Assembly: GCF_001623075.1 (NCBI RefSeq)
Contig: NZ_LMCF01000079.1
Coordinates: 1-64,000, forward strand
Direction: 5' to 3'
Length of the DNA: 64,000 nucleotides
DNA from: Pseudovibrio sp. Ad37
GTDB lineage: Bacteria; Pseudomonadota; Alphaproteobacteria; Rhizobiales; Stappiaceae
Shown here: in pieces, positions 44,515 to 52,661 of the stretch
Layout: the number at the start of each line of letters is the position of its first letter
Position numbering within the stretch: position 1 is the stretch's first letter
Translations under genes and position numbers: made by a program
The notes under the pieces: generated by a model
What the model was told of the DNA's origin: nothing
The model's input: the letters and a program-made list of their open reading frames with translations, nothing else
The model's database searches: none

Positions 44515-45420
44515 TTATGAGCTCAGCAACATCTGCTCCGCATCTTCTTTCAAAAACGCATAGGGACGGTTGCAGGTTGTTGCCAATTCTACAAACCGTC
44601 GTTCGCGGCCAGAGGCTAGAATTGAGAACATGATGTCTGCGACATGGAGTGCCAGCGCCTGATTGCAGCGATGTGGGCGGTCTTCAAGAATTCCCATCGC
44701 CATATCGGAGAGGCCTGCAGCTCGGTAATTTGCCATAGCGCCCATGCTATCGTTTTGCTGATTGGGCTCTCCAAATGGATGTTGCCTGGCTGGAAGCTCT
44801 ACCGATGTACCACTTTCATCTGTAACGCTTACCTCACCACCAAAGAAGTTTGGATCAGGTCCATACAGCGTGCCAGTTTCGCCATATAGCTCCATGTGGT
44901 TATAGCTATGATCTTTCACATCCCAGCTCGAACCAAATGTAATTACAGCATCGCTATAGAACTTGAGCAGGGCATGAACAGTGGTCTCAGTTTCAACGGA
45001 TATTGTCTCTCCGTAACGTTATGCAGACGTGATGGTTCGCTTTGGGGATGGAATGGATGTCAAAGCAGAAACGGCTTTTACAGGCCCAAGCAACTGAATG
45101 AGGTTCGTGAGGTAGTACGGACCCAGATCAAGAATTGATCCACCACCATCCTTAAAGAAAAATGCGGGATTTGGATGCCAGTGCTCCATGCCACGGCTCA
45201 TGGTGTGACACGTCCCACCCCCAACATTACCAATCGCGCCACTATCGAACAGGCTGCGACATCGCTGATGGGATCCGCCAAGGAATGTATCTGGTGCGGA
45301 GCCAATACGAAGTCCTTTTTGCTCAACAAGCTTAAGCAGGGCCTGTCCTTCCTTCAAAGAAAGAACAGACAGCTTTTCTGAATAAATGTGTTTGCCAGAT
45401 TCGAGTATCTGGCGGCTTAT
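44515..45420 (-). pseudogene. Gfo/Idh/MocA-family oxidoreductase, truncated and nonsense-mutated
   Basis: On the minus strand one frame continues from about 45420 to the stop at 44515 with a single in-frame TAA at 45019-45021. Upstream of it the sequence reads YSEK, then KGLRIGSAPDTFLGGSHQ and PAFFFKDGGGSILDLGPYYL. Downstream it continues YGETISVETETTVHALLKFYSD and ELYGETGTLY. These are standard Gfo/Idh/MocA dehydrogenase segments including the EKP-like catalytic region (here EKLS). The NAD-binding Rossmann half is missing: the gene breaks where an IS3 transposase scrap begins. The gene is dead by both truncation and a stop codon. Confidence 0.85.
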
Positions 45421-45518
45421 GTCCTAGTGGATAGATTGGTCTCTTGGTCGACTACAATAACAATCATCGCTATCACGAGAGCCTTGAAAAGGTGATGTGG
45501 GCTGAGACCTATTTCTAA
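45420..45518 (+). pseudogene. Scrap of IS3-family transposase (C-terminal end)
   Basis: The frame from 45441 reads LLVDYNNNHRYHESLEKVMWAETYF and stops at 45516-45518. This matches the C-terminal YNxxRYHESL motif of IS3-family OrfB, also seen at 1-722. It joins the oxidoreductase pseudogene directly, so an insertion followed by deletion is the likely cause of that truncation. Confidence 0.75.
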
Positions 45519-45767
45519 CAAGATAGTTAGATTCGATAACACAGGCAAATGAATAAACGTCGAACACCCTGTTATTTGAATGCCAATCTTGTCAAACTTC
45601 ATTTGATTGCGGACAGTTTAACTATGATGTGGAATTTGCTCTCTGGCTTTTGGCTGTTAAGTCAACATTTTCCTGAAGTGCTGCCGTTGATCACCAGCAT
45701 TGGATGCTGCTGGTGATTGACTGTCGCGTTGATACCACGTTTTCTAAGAATTTCGACCTCCAGCAAG
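45519..45767. other. Gap after IS scrap, with hairpin
   Basis: No gene is visible. A hairpin with arms ATCACCAGCA and TGCTGGTGAT spans 45689-45717. It lies beyond the end of the permease gene and could mark the end of the leftward ABC-transporter transcript, although no T run follows it. Confidence 0.4.
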
Positions 45768-46721
45768 CTAAGAGCGTCTCAACTTGTCCAGTTTTGGCGC
45801 TCTTTCTGGTAGCAAGCCGGAGCGATATCGTTGCAGAACGAACTGCAGGAATAGGCCAATAAGCAGCATGCGCATGTAGGAGGATCGGGTTGCCCACTCA
45901 GAGGGGAGGAAGCCTGTTAGGATCTCTGTCATTGACCAGATCGCCCAAACGACCAGTGCCCCTGCAATGGCCCCTTTGTTGTTTCCACTTCCTCCGGCAA
46001 TCAACATCACCCAAGCAAGAAATGTTATCAGAATTGGCTCAGTTGCGTCGGGGCTGAAATATTTGAAGTAGTGCGCACTCAGCGCTCCTGCCAACGCCAT
46101 AAAGATTGCCCCGATTACAAACGTTTGCGTGCGGAAAGAGTGAGTGTCCTTGCCGATGGATTCTGCTGCATCTTCATTATCGCGGATTGCTCGCAAAACC
46201 CGGCCCCACGGACTTTTGTGGAGGCGCTGAGAAATGAAATAAGTCAGCAATACAATTATCCAAACGAAAAGAACAAAGACGATTTCGGCTGTTTGCCCTT
46301 TGAACACCCCTTCAAAGGGACGCGGGATGTTGGAAACTCCCAAACTCCCGTTGGTCAACCACTCCTCATTTACGATGACAAGTCGGATGATCTCTGCAAT
46401 TCCAATTGTTGCCATGGCGAGGTAATCGCTTTTGAGAGAAACGCAAAGCCGTGCAATGCCCCAGCCGACAAGACCTGCAATGACAGCTGCAACGGCCATG
46501 CCTACAAAAATGGGCTGCTGTAATCCCCCAACATTGTTTGACGCTGCCGTGGAAGTGATAATAGCCGCTGAGTATGCGCCGATAGCGTAAAAGCCAGCAA
46601 TCCCGGCATTAAACAGGCCGCCAAACCCCCATTGGATGTTAAGCGCCAGGCAAATTACAGCATAAATGCCAGCCATGGTGAGGAAGGAAACGAAATAGAA
46701 GAACAACCCTGTGAGTTCCAT
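45768..46721 (-). CDS. Branched-chain-type ABC transporter permease (LivM-like)
   Basis: I chose the ATG at 46721, overlapping the upstream permease stop by one base. The 317-residue protein has about eight to ten transmembrane helices and the LivM-type motif GLFNAGIAGFYAIGAY near residue 34, and GRVLRAIRDNEDAAESIGKD near 187 (the EAA-like coupling loop). With its partner permease it forms the membrane channel of a five-gene importer. The LivM family transports branched-chain amino acids, amides, urea and aromatic or cyclic acids, so the substrate is not fixed by homology. Confidence 0.92.
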   Translation of the reverse strand: MELTGLFFYFVSFLTMAGIYAVICLALNIQWGFGGLFNAGIAGFYAIGAYSAAIITSTAASNNVGGLQQPIFVGMAVAAVIAGLVGWGIARLCVSLKSDYLAMATIGIAEIIRLVIVNEEWLTNGSLGVSNIPRPFEGVFKGQTAEIVFVLFVWIIVLLTYFISQRLHKSPWGRVLRAIRDNEDAAESIGKDTHSFRTQTFVIGAIFMALAGALSAHYFKYFSPDATEPILITFLAWVMLIAGGSGNNKGAIAGALVVWAIWSMTEILTGFLPSEWATRSSYMRMLLIGLFLQFVLQRYRSGLLPERAPKLDKLRRS

Positions 46722-47608
46722 CAAAGTACCCTTCCTTTTAGTAGGCCTTGCGGACGGAACAACAACAGCGCCAACATGATGATAAAGGCAATTGCGCTCT
46801 TATAACTGGGCGAGATGATCTCTATTTCCATGATTGGAAACGTACAAATTTCTTCTGCAACGCCGATTATCAAGCCTCCCAGCATAGCTCCTAAGGGGCG
46901 GCCAATTCCGCCCAACAAAGCTGCTGCAAACATAGGTAACAGTAAGTTCCAACCCAGATTTGTATGGATGTCCGTATCCAACCCCACAAACACACCACCA
47001 ATGGCAGCAAGGCCACCTCCAATTAGCCAAGTCCATCGAATGATTTTTTCCGTATCCAGTCCGGCAATCCTTGCCAGTTCTGGGTCATCTGCAACCGCTC
47101 GCATGGACTTTCCCGTTTTAGAATACGAGAGGAAGAAATGCAGCGTGATGGCAATAACGACTGTAAACGCGATGATTTGCATATGGCGGAGAGCGATGCG
47201 GAAACTATCAAAAAAGACCAGCGGTTTTTGAAAGCCGACCACATAGACTTGAGAGTCCGTGCCCCACAATAACTGGATGGCTGAACGTAAAATAAGAGCA
47301 ACCCCAAAGGATGCGATGACAGTGTAGATGCTCGGTAGATCTCTCAGTGGTTTATAGAAGGCCTTATCCAAAAGCACTGCCACCAGAGCCGTCCCGACAA
47401 CGGCAATCGGAATAGCGGCAAGTGCTGGAACACCAAGTGTCCAAACAGCAGTTAGTGCGATGTAAGCGCCAGTTGTCATCAAGTCGCCATGAGCAAAGTG
47501 TGCAAAGCGCAGAATGCCAAAAATCATCGAAATCCCGACAGCGCCTAATGCATAAATGCTGCCAAGAGTTATGCCCGGTATGAGGTAATAGTTGATGAAA
47601 TCAATCAT
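46721..47608 (-). CDS. Branched-chain-type ABC transporter permease (LivH-like)
   Basis: The 295-residue polytopic membrane protein has LivH-type motifs GITLGSIYALGAVGISMIFGILRFAHFAHGDL near residue 14 (only in outline) and GKSMRAVADDPELARIAGLD near 170, the ATPase-coupling loop. It overlaps the upstream ATPase by four bases (ATGA) and the downstream permease by one base, so the operon is tightly coupled. Confidence 0.93.
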   Translation of the reverse strand: MIDFINYYLIPGITLGSIYALGAVGISMIFGILRFAHFAHGDLMTTGAYIALTAVWTLGVPALAAIPIAVVGTALVAVLLDKAFYKPLRDLPSIYTVIASFGVALILRSAIQLLWGTDSQVYVVGFQKPLVFFDSFRIALRHMQIIAFTVVIAITLHFFLSYSKTGKSMRAVADDPELARIAGLDTEKIIRWTWLIGGGLAAIGGVFVGLDTDIHTNLGWNLLLPMFAAALLGGIGRPLGAMLGGLIIGVAEEICTFPIMEIEIISPSYKSAIAFIIMLALLLFRPQGLLKGRVL

Positions 47609-48330
47609 GCTGGCAGCCCCCCGCCGAGAAATGCATGCCGCACCTCATCATTGGCCAGAAGGTTTTTGCCCGTATCCGTATATCCGTTCTTGCCGTTCAC
47701 CAGCACATATCCCATATCAGCGATGCGCAGGGCTTGTTTTGCGTTTTGCTCAACCAGCAACACAGAGATGCCGGCTTCGCGAATTTGCTGGATCAGATCA
47801 AAGATCCGTTCCAGATAAGCAGGCGACAACCCAGCTGTCGGTTCATCCAACAGCAACAGCTTTGGATCGCTCATCATCGCTCTTCCGATGGCAACCATTT
47901 GTCGTTGGCCACCAGAGAGCTGCCCCGCTGGCTGGTTCAGTTTTTCTCGAAGGTCTGGAAACAGTGTGAGGATCATATCCAATGTCGCAGCTGGATTTTT
48001 CGGTGGTGCTGCATACGTTCCCACCTGCAAGTTTTCACGCACTGTCAAGTTTGCAAATACATTGCTGGTTTGCGGAACGGCAGAAATGCCCATGGGAACG
48101 AGGTCCGCAGTTTTAACGCCAACAATCGATTGCCCCATGAACTCTACGGAGCCAGAAAAATACTTATTGAGTGCGAAGACTGATTTTAACAAAGTGGACT
48201 TGCCAGCCCCATTTGGTCCCACAATTACCACTATTCCTTTCAAATGAACGCACAAATCAACGCAATGAATTATAGGCGTTGCACCATAGCCTGCAGTTAG
48301 ATTCTGGATGCTCAAAATCGGATCAGGCAT
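47605..48330 (-). CDS. Branched-chain-type ABC transporter ATPase (LivF-like)
   Basis: I chose the ATG at 48330 (MPDPILSIQNL) with GAGGG upstream, giving 241 residues; the frame opens at 48354. It has Walker A GPNGAGKST near residue 37, signature LSGGQRQMV near 134 and Walker B LLLLDEPTAGLSP near 155. The short, LivF-type form lacks a C-terminal extension. It overlaps the other ATPase by eight bases. Confidence 0.94.
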   Translation of the reverse strand: MPDPILSIQNLTAGYGATPIIHCVDLCVHLKGIVVIVGPNGAGKSTLLKSVFALNKYFSGSVEFMGQSIVGVKTADLVPMGISAVPQTSNVFANLTVRENLQVGTYAAPPKNPAATLDMILTLFPDLREKLNQPAGQLSGGQRQMVAIGRAMMSDPKLLLLDEPTAGLSPAYLERIFDLIQQIREAGISVLLVEQNAKQALRIADMGYVLVNGKNGYTDTGKNLLANDEVRHAFLGGGLPA

Positions 48331-49099
48331 GGGCACCCTCATATTTGCCGCCACCGAAGTAGGCCTCTACCACGCGCTCATCACGCTTAATTTTCTCGAT
48401 GGTTCCTGTTGTTAAAACAGTGGCCTGTGCCAGTACGACAACCTCGTCGCAAAGCCGCGAGACGTAATCCAGATCATGTTCAATCAGGCAGAAGGTGTAG
48501 CCGAAATCGTCATTCAGCTGTTGGATCTTCACAGCGATCTTACTAAGTAGGCTGCGGTTTACGCCTGCGCCGATTTCATCCAGCAAGATGACTTTTGGTG
48601 TCTGCATCAAGGTTCTGCCAAGTTCGAGCAGCTTCTTTTGTCCACCAGAAAGGTTTCCTGCTAGTTCATCTTGCAGTTTCTCAATCTCCAGAAAGCGCAG
48701 TGTTTCCATAGCTTTATCGTATGCCGCATGCTCTTGCTTTTGAAAGATGGAGGGGCGGAAAATTGCATTGAACACATTCTCTCCGATGGAGCTATCCGCT
48801 GCGACCATCAGGTTCTCAACCACAGTCATACGTGAGAATTCGTGTGCTAGTTGGAAAGTCCGATAAAGCCCTTTGCTCTGACGTTTGTGTGCTGGCAAGG
48901 AAGTAATGTCTTCTCCATCAAGAAAAATTTGGCCGCTGCTTGGCTGAAGTAGGCCAGCTATCATATTGAAAACAGTAGTCTTACCCGCGCCATTCGGCCC
49001 GATGACTCCCGTAATTTGGCCCGTCGGAATTGAAAATGAGCAGTTGTGAACGGCAGTTAATCCACCAAATCGTTTTGATACATTCTCAAGCTGGATCAT
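48323..49099 (-). CDS. Branched-chain-type ABC transporter ATPase (LivG-like)
   Basis: I chose the ATG at 49099 (MIQLENVSKRFGG) with GGGAA upstream. The 258-residue ATPase has Walker A GPNGAGKTT near residue 36, the long LivG-type insert, signature LSGGQKKLLELGR near 150 and Walker B VILLDEIGAGVN near 170. The Asp-Glu pair is followed by IGAG instead of the usual PAAG. It is the first ATPase of the transporter operon, 115 bases after the binding-protein gene. Confidence 0.94.
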   Translation of the reverse strand: MIQLENVSKRFGGLTAVHNCSFSIPTGQITGVIGPNGAGKTTVFNMIAGLLQPSSGQIFLDGEDITSLPAHKRQSKGLYRTFQLAHEFSRMTVVENLMVAADSSIGENVFNAIFRPSIFQKQEHAAYDKAMETLRFLEIEKLQDELAGNLSGGQKKLLELGRTLMQTPKVILLDEIGAGVNRSLLSKIAVKIQQLNDDFGYTFCLIEHDLDYVSRLCDEVVVLAQATVLTTGTIEKIKRDERVVEAYFGGGKYEGAHA

Positions 49100-49214
49100 T
49101 TGTATTCCCAAAATCTCATTGACTGCACCATCATGACTCGGTCCAACATGACCAGGCCTAGAAGAGCCCGGTCATTACTCGGTGAAATTCAACCTCTTGT
49201 GGTAGAGGTCTGAA

Positions 49215-50420
49215 CTAATTGAAGATTTTGGTTTGCTTGTAGCTGTCGCCTTCGACGATATACTTGCCGATATAACCCGCTACATCTCCATTCTCATCAA
49301 ACTCGTGGGCCCCAGAAACGCCCTCGTAATTGATGTCTTTGCCCGCAGAGATCAATTCACGGGCTTTCGCCCATTCACCCGGACCAACAATCTCACCTGG
49401 TGCATTGGCAACCGAACGAAGTGCATTTTTTACGGCGGCGCGATCGGTTGAACCTGCTTGTTGAATTGCCAACGCAATCAACATGGTAGCGTCATAGGCC
49501 TGATCAACAAATGGCTTGTCAGATCCGCCGCCAAATGTCTCGTCAAACCGAGCATGGAACGCTTCTGTAGCTGCATTTGAGCTCGGGGAACTTGGTGAGG
49601 TAAAGAAGGAACTGGCAAGAGCTTCTGCACCAATTTGCTGAATTAAGATGTCATCCCGTAGACCGTCTGTACCAATGAACTTCTCGAAGAAGCCATTTTC
49701 CAATGATTGCTTGACGATCTTCGCGCCACTGCCAGCTGCATAAGCAATGACGACAAGTGCATCAGCACTGCTGGATGCCAAGGTCGCCAACTCACCACGG
49801 TATGAGTTTTTCTTGTCTTCATGCTTGGAGAATTTGGTGACTACCCCTCCCAACTTCTCGTATTCAACCTTAAAAGTGTTACCTATGCCGACGCCGTAGT
49901 CATTGTTAACATATGTAATTGCAACCTTTTTAAAGCCTTCTTCCAGAACTGCACGCGCCAGCACTTTACCTTGATAGTTGTCGCTTGGAACAATGCGGTA
50001 GACATAGTCGTTGTCTTCCAAATTGGTCATGCTTGGTGCTGTCGCTGTTGGAGAAACCTGAAGCACGCCGTTTGGAATAGCAACCGCATTTGCCGCAGCG
50101 ATGGTGGCGCCAGAAGACAGTGCCCCCATGATCGCAACAACGTTCTCAATGTTTACCAGTTTACCTGCAGCATCAACCGATGGCTGTGCAGATGCTTGAC
50201 TGTCCGCAACAACAAGCTTCATGGTTTGCCCATCCAACAAACCGCCGCCTTTGTTCACGTCCGCCTCTGCCAGTTTTGCCCCGTTGAGGATTGGTGGAAT
50301 AAAGTTGGCAAGAGGCCCCGTCACGCCCATCAATGCCCCAACTTTAATATCTTCGGCCCCAGCCAAACCTGCAAATGTTATGCATGCTGCTGTCGTCAGC
50401 ATCAAAAGAGTCTTATTCAT
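49215..50420 (-). CDS. ABC transporter substrate-binding protein (LivK/Leu-Ile-Val type)
   Basis: The start is the ATG at 50420 with GGGAGGGATTT upstream. The 401-residue protein has a Sec signal peptide (MNKTLLMLTTAACITFAGLAGA, cleaved near residue 22) and the type I periplasmic binding fold: IKVGALMGVTGPLANF, then GALSSGATIAAA near 103 and the hinge-region motif YVNNDYGVGIGNTFK near 170. It heads the importer operon. The ligand is unknown. The neighbouring kynureninase suggests an aromatic amino-acid derivative. Confidence 0.92.
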   Translation of the reverse strand: MNKTLLMLTTAACITFAGLAGAEDIKVGALMGVTGPLANFIPPILNGAKLAEADVNKGGGLLDGQTMKLVVADSQASAQPSVDAAGKLVNIENVVAIMGALSSGATIAAANAVAIPNGVLQVSPTATAPSMTNLEDNDYVYRIVPSDNYQGKVLARAVLEEGFKKVAITYVNNDYGVGIGNTFKVEYEKLGGVVTKFSKHEDKKNSYRGELATLASSSADALVVIAYAAGSGAKIVKQSLENGFFEKFIGTDGLRDDILIQQIGAEALASSFFTSPSSPSSNAATEAFHARFDETFGGGSDKPFVDQAYDATMLIALAIQQAGSTDRAAVKNALRSVANAPGEIVGPGEWAKARELISAGKDINYEGVSGAHEFDENGDVAGYIGKYIVEGDSYKQTKIFN

Positions 50421-50703
50421 AAATCCCTCCCATTGCATTGCACCGTCGGAAGGCTTTGGCCTCATTGATTTCAGCTATCTCCTCCAATATCGGAGATTCT
50501 TACTGCTACAAACGGCGTAATACGTAAAAACACTTGCATATGCGCAAGATGCTGTCAATCACCTCTCCAGAAGTGCAAGTGTCCTCACAGACAGCTGTTT
50601 TCCTGTTTTGATGGTAGGGAAATATCATCAGAAGTCACTCACTTGTTCTGACCTCTGAGCCAAATACTATTTCATATTTCAATTATGAAATTCTCTTGCA
50701 CTA
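50421..50703. promoter_or_regulatory. Divergent control region of the importer and the kynureninase operon
   Basis: This region separates the leftward binding-protein gene from the rightward regulator. It is AT-rich and holds several dyads: CTTGC/GCAAG at 50532-50547, ATTTCATA-7 nt-TATGAAAT at 50669-50691, and ACTAAT-GAA-ATTAGT at 50700-50714. The last two share a TTTCAT/ATGAAA word. They are the obvious candidates for the XRE-cupin regulator's binding sites. Confidence 0.55.
50669..50691. promoter_or_regulatory. Inverted repeat, candidate operator
   Basis: Perfect eight-base arms ATTTCATA and TATGAAAT are separated by TTTCAAT. It lies between the two divergent units, about 13 bases from the open frame of the regulator. 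Confidence 0.5.
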
Positions 50704-51435
50704 ATGAAATTAGTCATTCTATTGTGTGGCACAACACTTATATGCACGAACAAACAAGTAATCAAAATGAGCGAGGCGTTATCTATTTTGCGACGTGAAA
50801 CAAGTAATACGGCAGCGATCTCTCGGAAGCCTACGAACGCAAAGAGGCAAGAGAAACTGCACATTGGCGAGCGTGTGAAAACCTTCCGCAAAGCATTGCA
50901 GTTATCACTCAGTGAGCTCTCAATACAGACTGGGATTTCAGAGGCGACATTGTCCCGAGTGGAGAATGATCAAACGCTGATGAGTGCTGCTAATCTTTAT
51001 GTTTTGTCGCAAGCTCTCAATGTAGATATGTCTGCATTTTTTGAAAACCCGGCAAGTCCGGCTCGCAGTGGTATTCGCAGTATCACGCGCAAAGGGCAGG
51101 GCGTTTTTCTGGAGACAGAACGCTATAGTGCGCAGGTGTTGAGTAACGACATCACCAACAAAATGATGAACCCAGCCATTGATATTGTAGCAGGGCGAAC
51201 TCTGGAAGAGGTTGGCGGATTACATGCTCATCCGGGTGAAGAGTTTTTGATTGTGCTGGAGGGAAACTTGCATTTGCATTCAGAACACTATGGCCCTCTG
51301 CTCCTGGAGGCTGAAGACTCCATCTATTTCGATAGCTCAATGAAGCATGCTTACGTTTGTGCAGGCGATACTCCGGCGCGTATTTTGGTAATCGCGACGA
51401 TTGATGCCACACACCTCAAAAGTGAGGGTGAATAA
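50704..51435 (+). CDS. XRE-family regulator with C-terminal cupin
   Basis: The frame opens at ATG 50704 (243 residues); the ATG at 50767 (MSEALSILRR, 222 residues) is more likely the start because the first 21 residues are unusual and overlap the operator region, but neither has a strong ribosome site. The HTH lies at about residues 55-108 of the long form, with LQLSLSELSIQTGISEATLSRVEN. A cupin sensor domain follows (GGLHAHPGEEFLIVLEGNLHLHSE). Regulators of this layout control neighbouring catabolic or transport genes in response to a small ligand. Its position between the divergent importer and kynureninase operons makes it their likely regulator. Confidence 0.88.
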   Translation: MKLVILLCGTTLICTNKQVIKMSEALSILRRETSNTAAISRKPTNAKRQEKLHIGERVKTFRKALQLSLSELSIQTGISEATLSRVENDQTLMSAANLYVLSQALNVDMSAFFENPASPARSGIRSITRKGQGVFLETERYSAQVLSNDITNKMMNPAIDIVAGRTLEEVGGLHAHPGEEFLIVLEGNLHLHSEHYGPLLLEAEDSIYFDSSMKHAYVCAGDTPARILVIATIDATHLKSEGE

Positions 51436-51489
51436 GCACCACGCGTTCAATTTTATTTATCACATTTGAAATTCTGGGAGGGACGTCAA

Positions 51490-52614
51490 GTGGCACAATT
51501 AGAAACCAAGGCAGATCATATTGCATCTGCTGAAATACGGTTGCCAACCAACGATCTAAAGGAGGACTTGCCGTTTTTCAGCAAGATCCTCGGTATGAAG
51601 CTGGATATGATTTTCCCAGCTGATAATCCTGCTATTGCGGTGATGTCCGGTCACGGTCTTCGGGTACGCCTGGAAAAAGGTGCATCAGAACAACCAGGAA
51701 CACTGCGTTTATTGTGCAAAGAGCCTGCTGATTTTGCTGAAGGGCAAACCGAACTAATCGCGCCAAATGGCACTAAGATTGAGATAGTTGACGCCTCACC
51801 ACCACTGGAAATGCCCAAAACTCAACACTCTTTCATAGTCAGGCATATGATTGACAATGATCCTTGGGTGATTGGTCGCGCTGGTATGCAGTATCGTGAT
51901 CTGATCCCGGATCGTCTGGGTGGCATTATTATTGCCTCTCACATCCGCATTCCAGATGCAGGTCCTGTTCCGGATATGGTGCATTATCACACCGTTGGGT
52001 TTCAATTGATATTTTGCTATCGCGGCTGGGTCCGGCTTGTTTATGAAGATCAAGGTGAGCCATTTATCCTCAAAGCTGGCGACTGTGTTATCCAACCTCC
52101 AGAGATCCGGCATCGCGTACTGGAGTCTTCTGGTGAGCTCGAAGTAATTGAAATTGGCGTTCCGGCAGAACATATCACCAGCATTGATCACGAGATGGAC
52201 TTACCGAATGGAACCGTCAATCCAGAGCGTGAGTTTCAGGGGCAAAAATTTGTTCATCATCAATTAGATAGCGCCATATGGGAGCCCCATCGCCTTGATG
52301 GCTTTGAATGCAGAGATACAGGCATCGGCTTAGCAACAAAACAGGTTGCCAATGTGCAAGTTGCCCGTGCAACGACGGGGCCAACTGGGGCTGTTACCAG
52401 CCACACCTCGGATATCTTGTTCTCCTTTGTCATGGAAGGCAGCGTTACGCTGGTCAATGAAGAGGGCAAAGCCCATCAATTGAAAGCTGGAGATGCGTTT
52501 GTCATACCGCCAACGATGAAAACATCTCTGCTGAATGGTTCTGATGATCTCGAGATTTTGGAAGTCTCGTTGCCGGGAGGCTTTGAGACCAAGCTTCACG
52601 ACGTTACCTCTTAA
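51490..52614 (+). CDS. VOC-cupin-cupin fusion protein of unknown function
   Basis: I set the start at the GTG at 51490, with GGGAGG nine bases upstream; the frame opens at 51466. The 374-residue protein has three parts. Residues about 10-110 resemble a glyoxalase/VOC module (HIASAEIRLPTNDLKEDLPFF, then GHGLRVRLE). Residues about 140-225 are a cupin with HYH at 165-167 and His208, but Gln172 stands where the metal-binding Glu is expected. Residues about 285-370 are a second cupin with only one candidate ligand (His305), so it is probably metal-free. It lies 54 bases after the regulator and 48 before kynureninase in the same operon. It could be an unusual dioxygenase, isomerase or binding protein for the same pathway; no specific function can be claimed. 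Confidence 0.75.
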   Translation: MAQLETKADHIASAEIRLPTNDLKEDLPFFSKILGMKLDMIFPADNPAIAVMSGHGLRVRLEKGASEQPGTLRLLCKEPADFAEGQTELIAPNGTKIEIVDASPPLEMPKTQHSFIVRHMIDNDPWVIGRAGMQYRDLIPDRLGGIIIASHIRIPDAGPVPDMVHYHTVGFQLIFCYRGWVRLVYEDQGEPFILKAGDCVIQPPEIRHRVLESSGELEVIEIGVPAEHITSIDHEMDLPNGTVNPEREFQGQKFVHHQLDSAIWEPHRLDGFECRDTGIGLATKQVANVQVARATTGPTGAVTSHTSDILFSFVMEGSVTLVNEEGKAHQLKAGDAFVIPPTMKTSLLNGSDDLEILEVSLPGGFETKLHDVTS

Positions 52615-52661
52615 ACGGCTTCGCTGCCTCCATACATCCTATTGTGAAGATTGGAAATTCA

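Noticed and set aside
50221-50703. Possible small regulatory RNA gene in the divergent region.
   Set aside because: Only inverted repeats were seen. No promoter-terminator pair brackets a transcript, so operators are the simpler reading.
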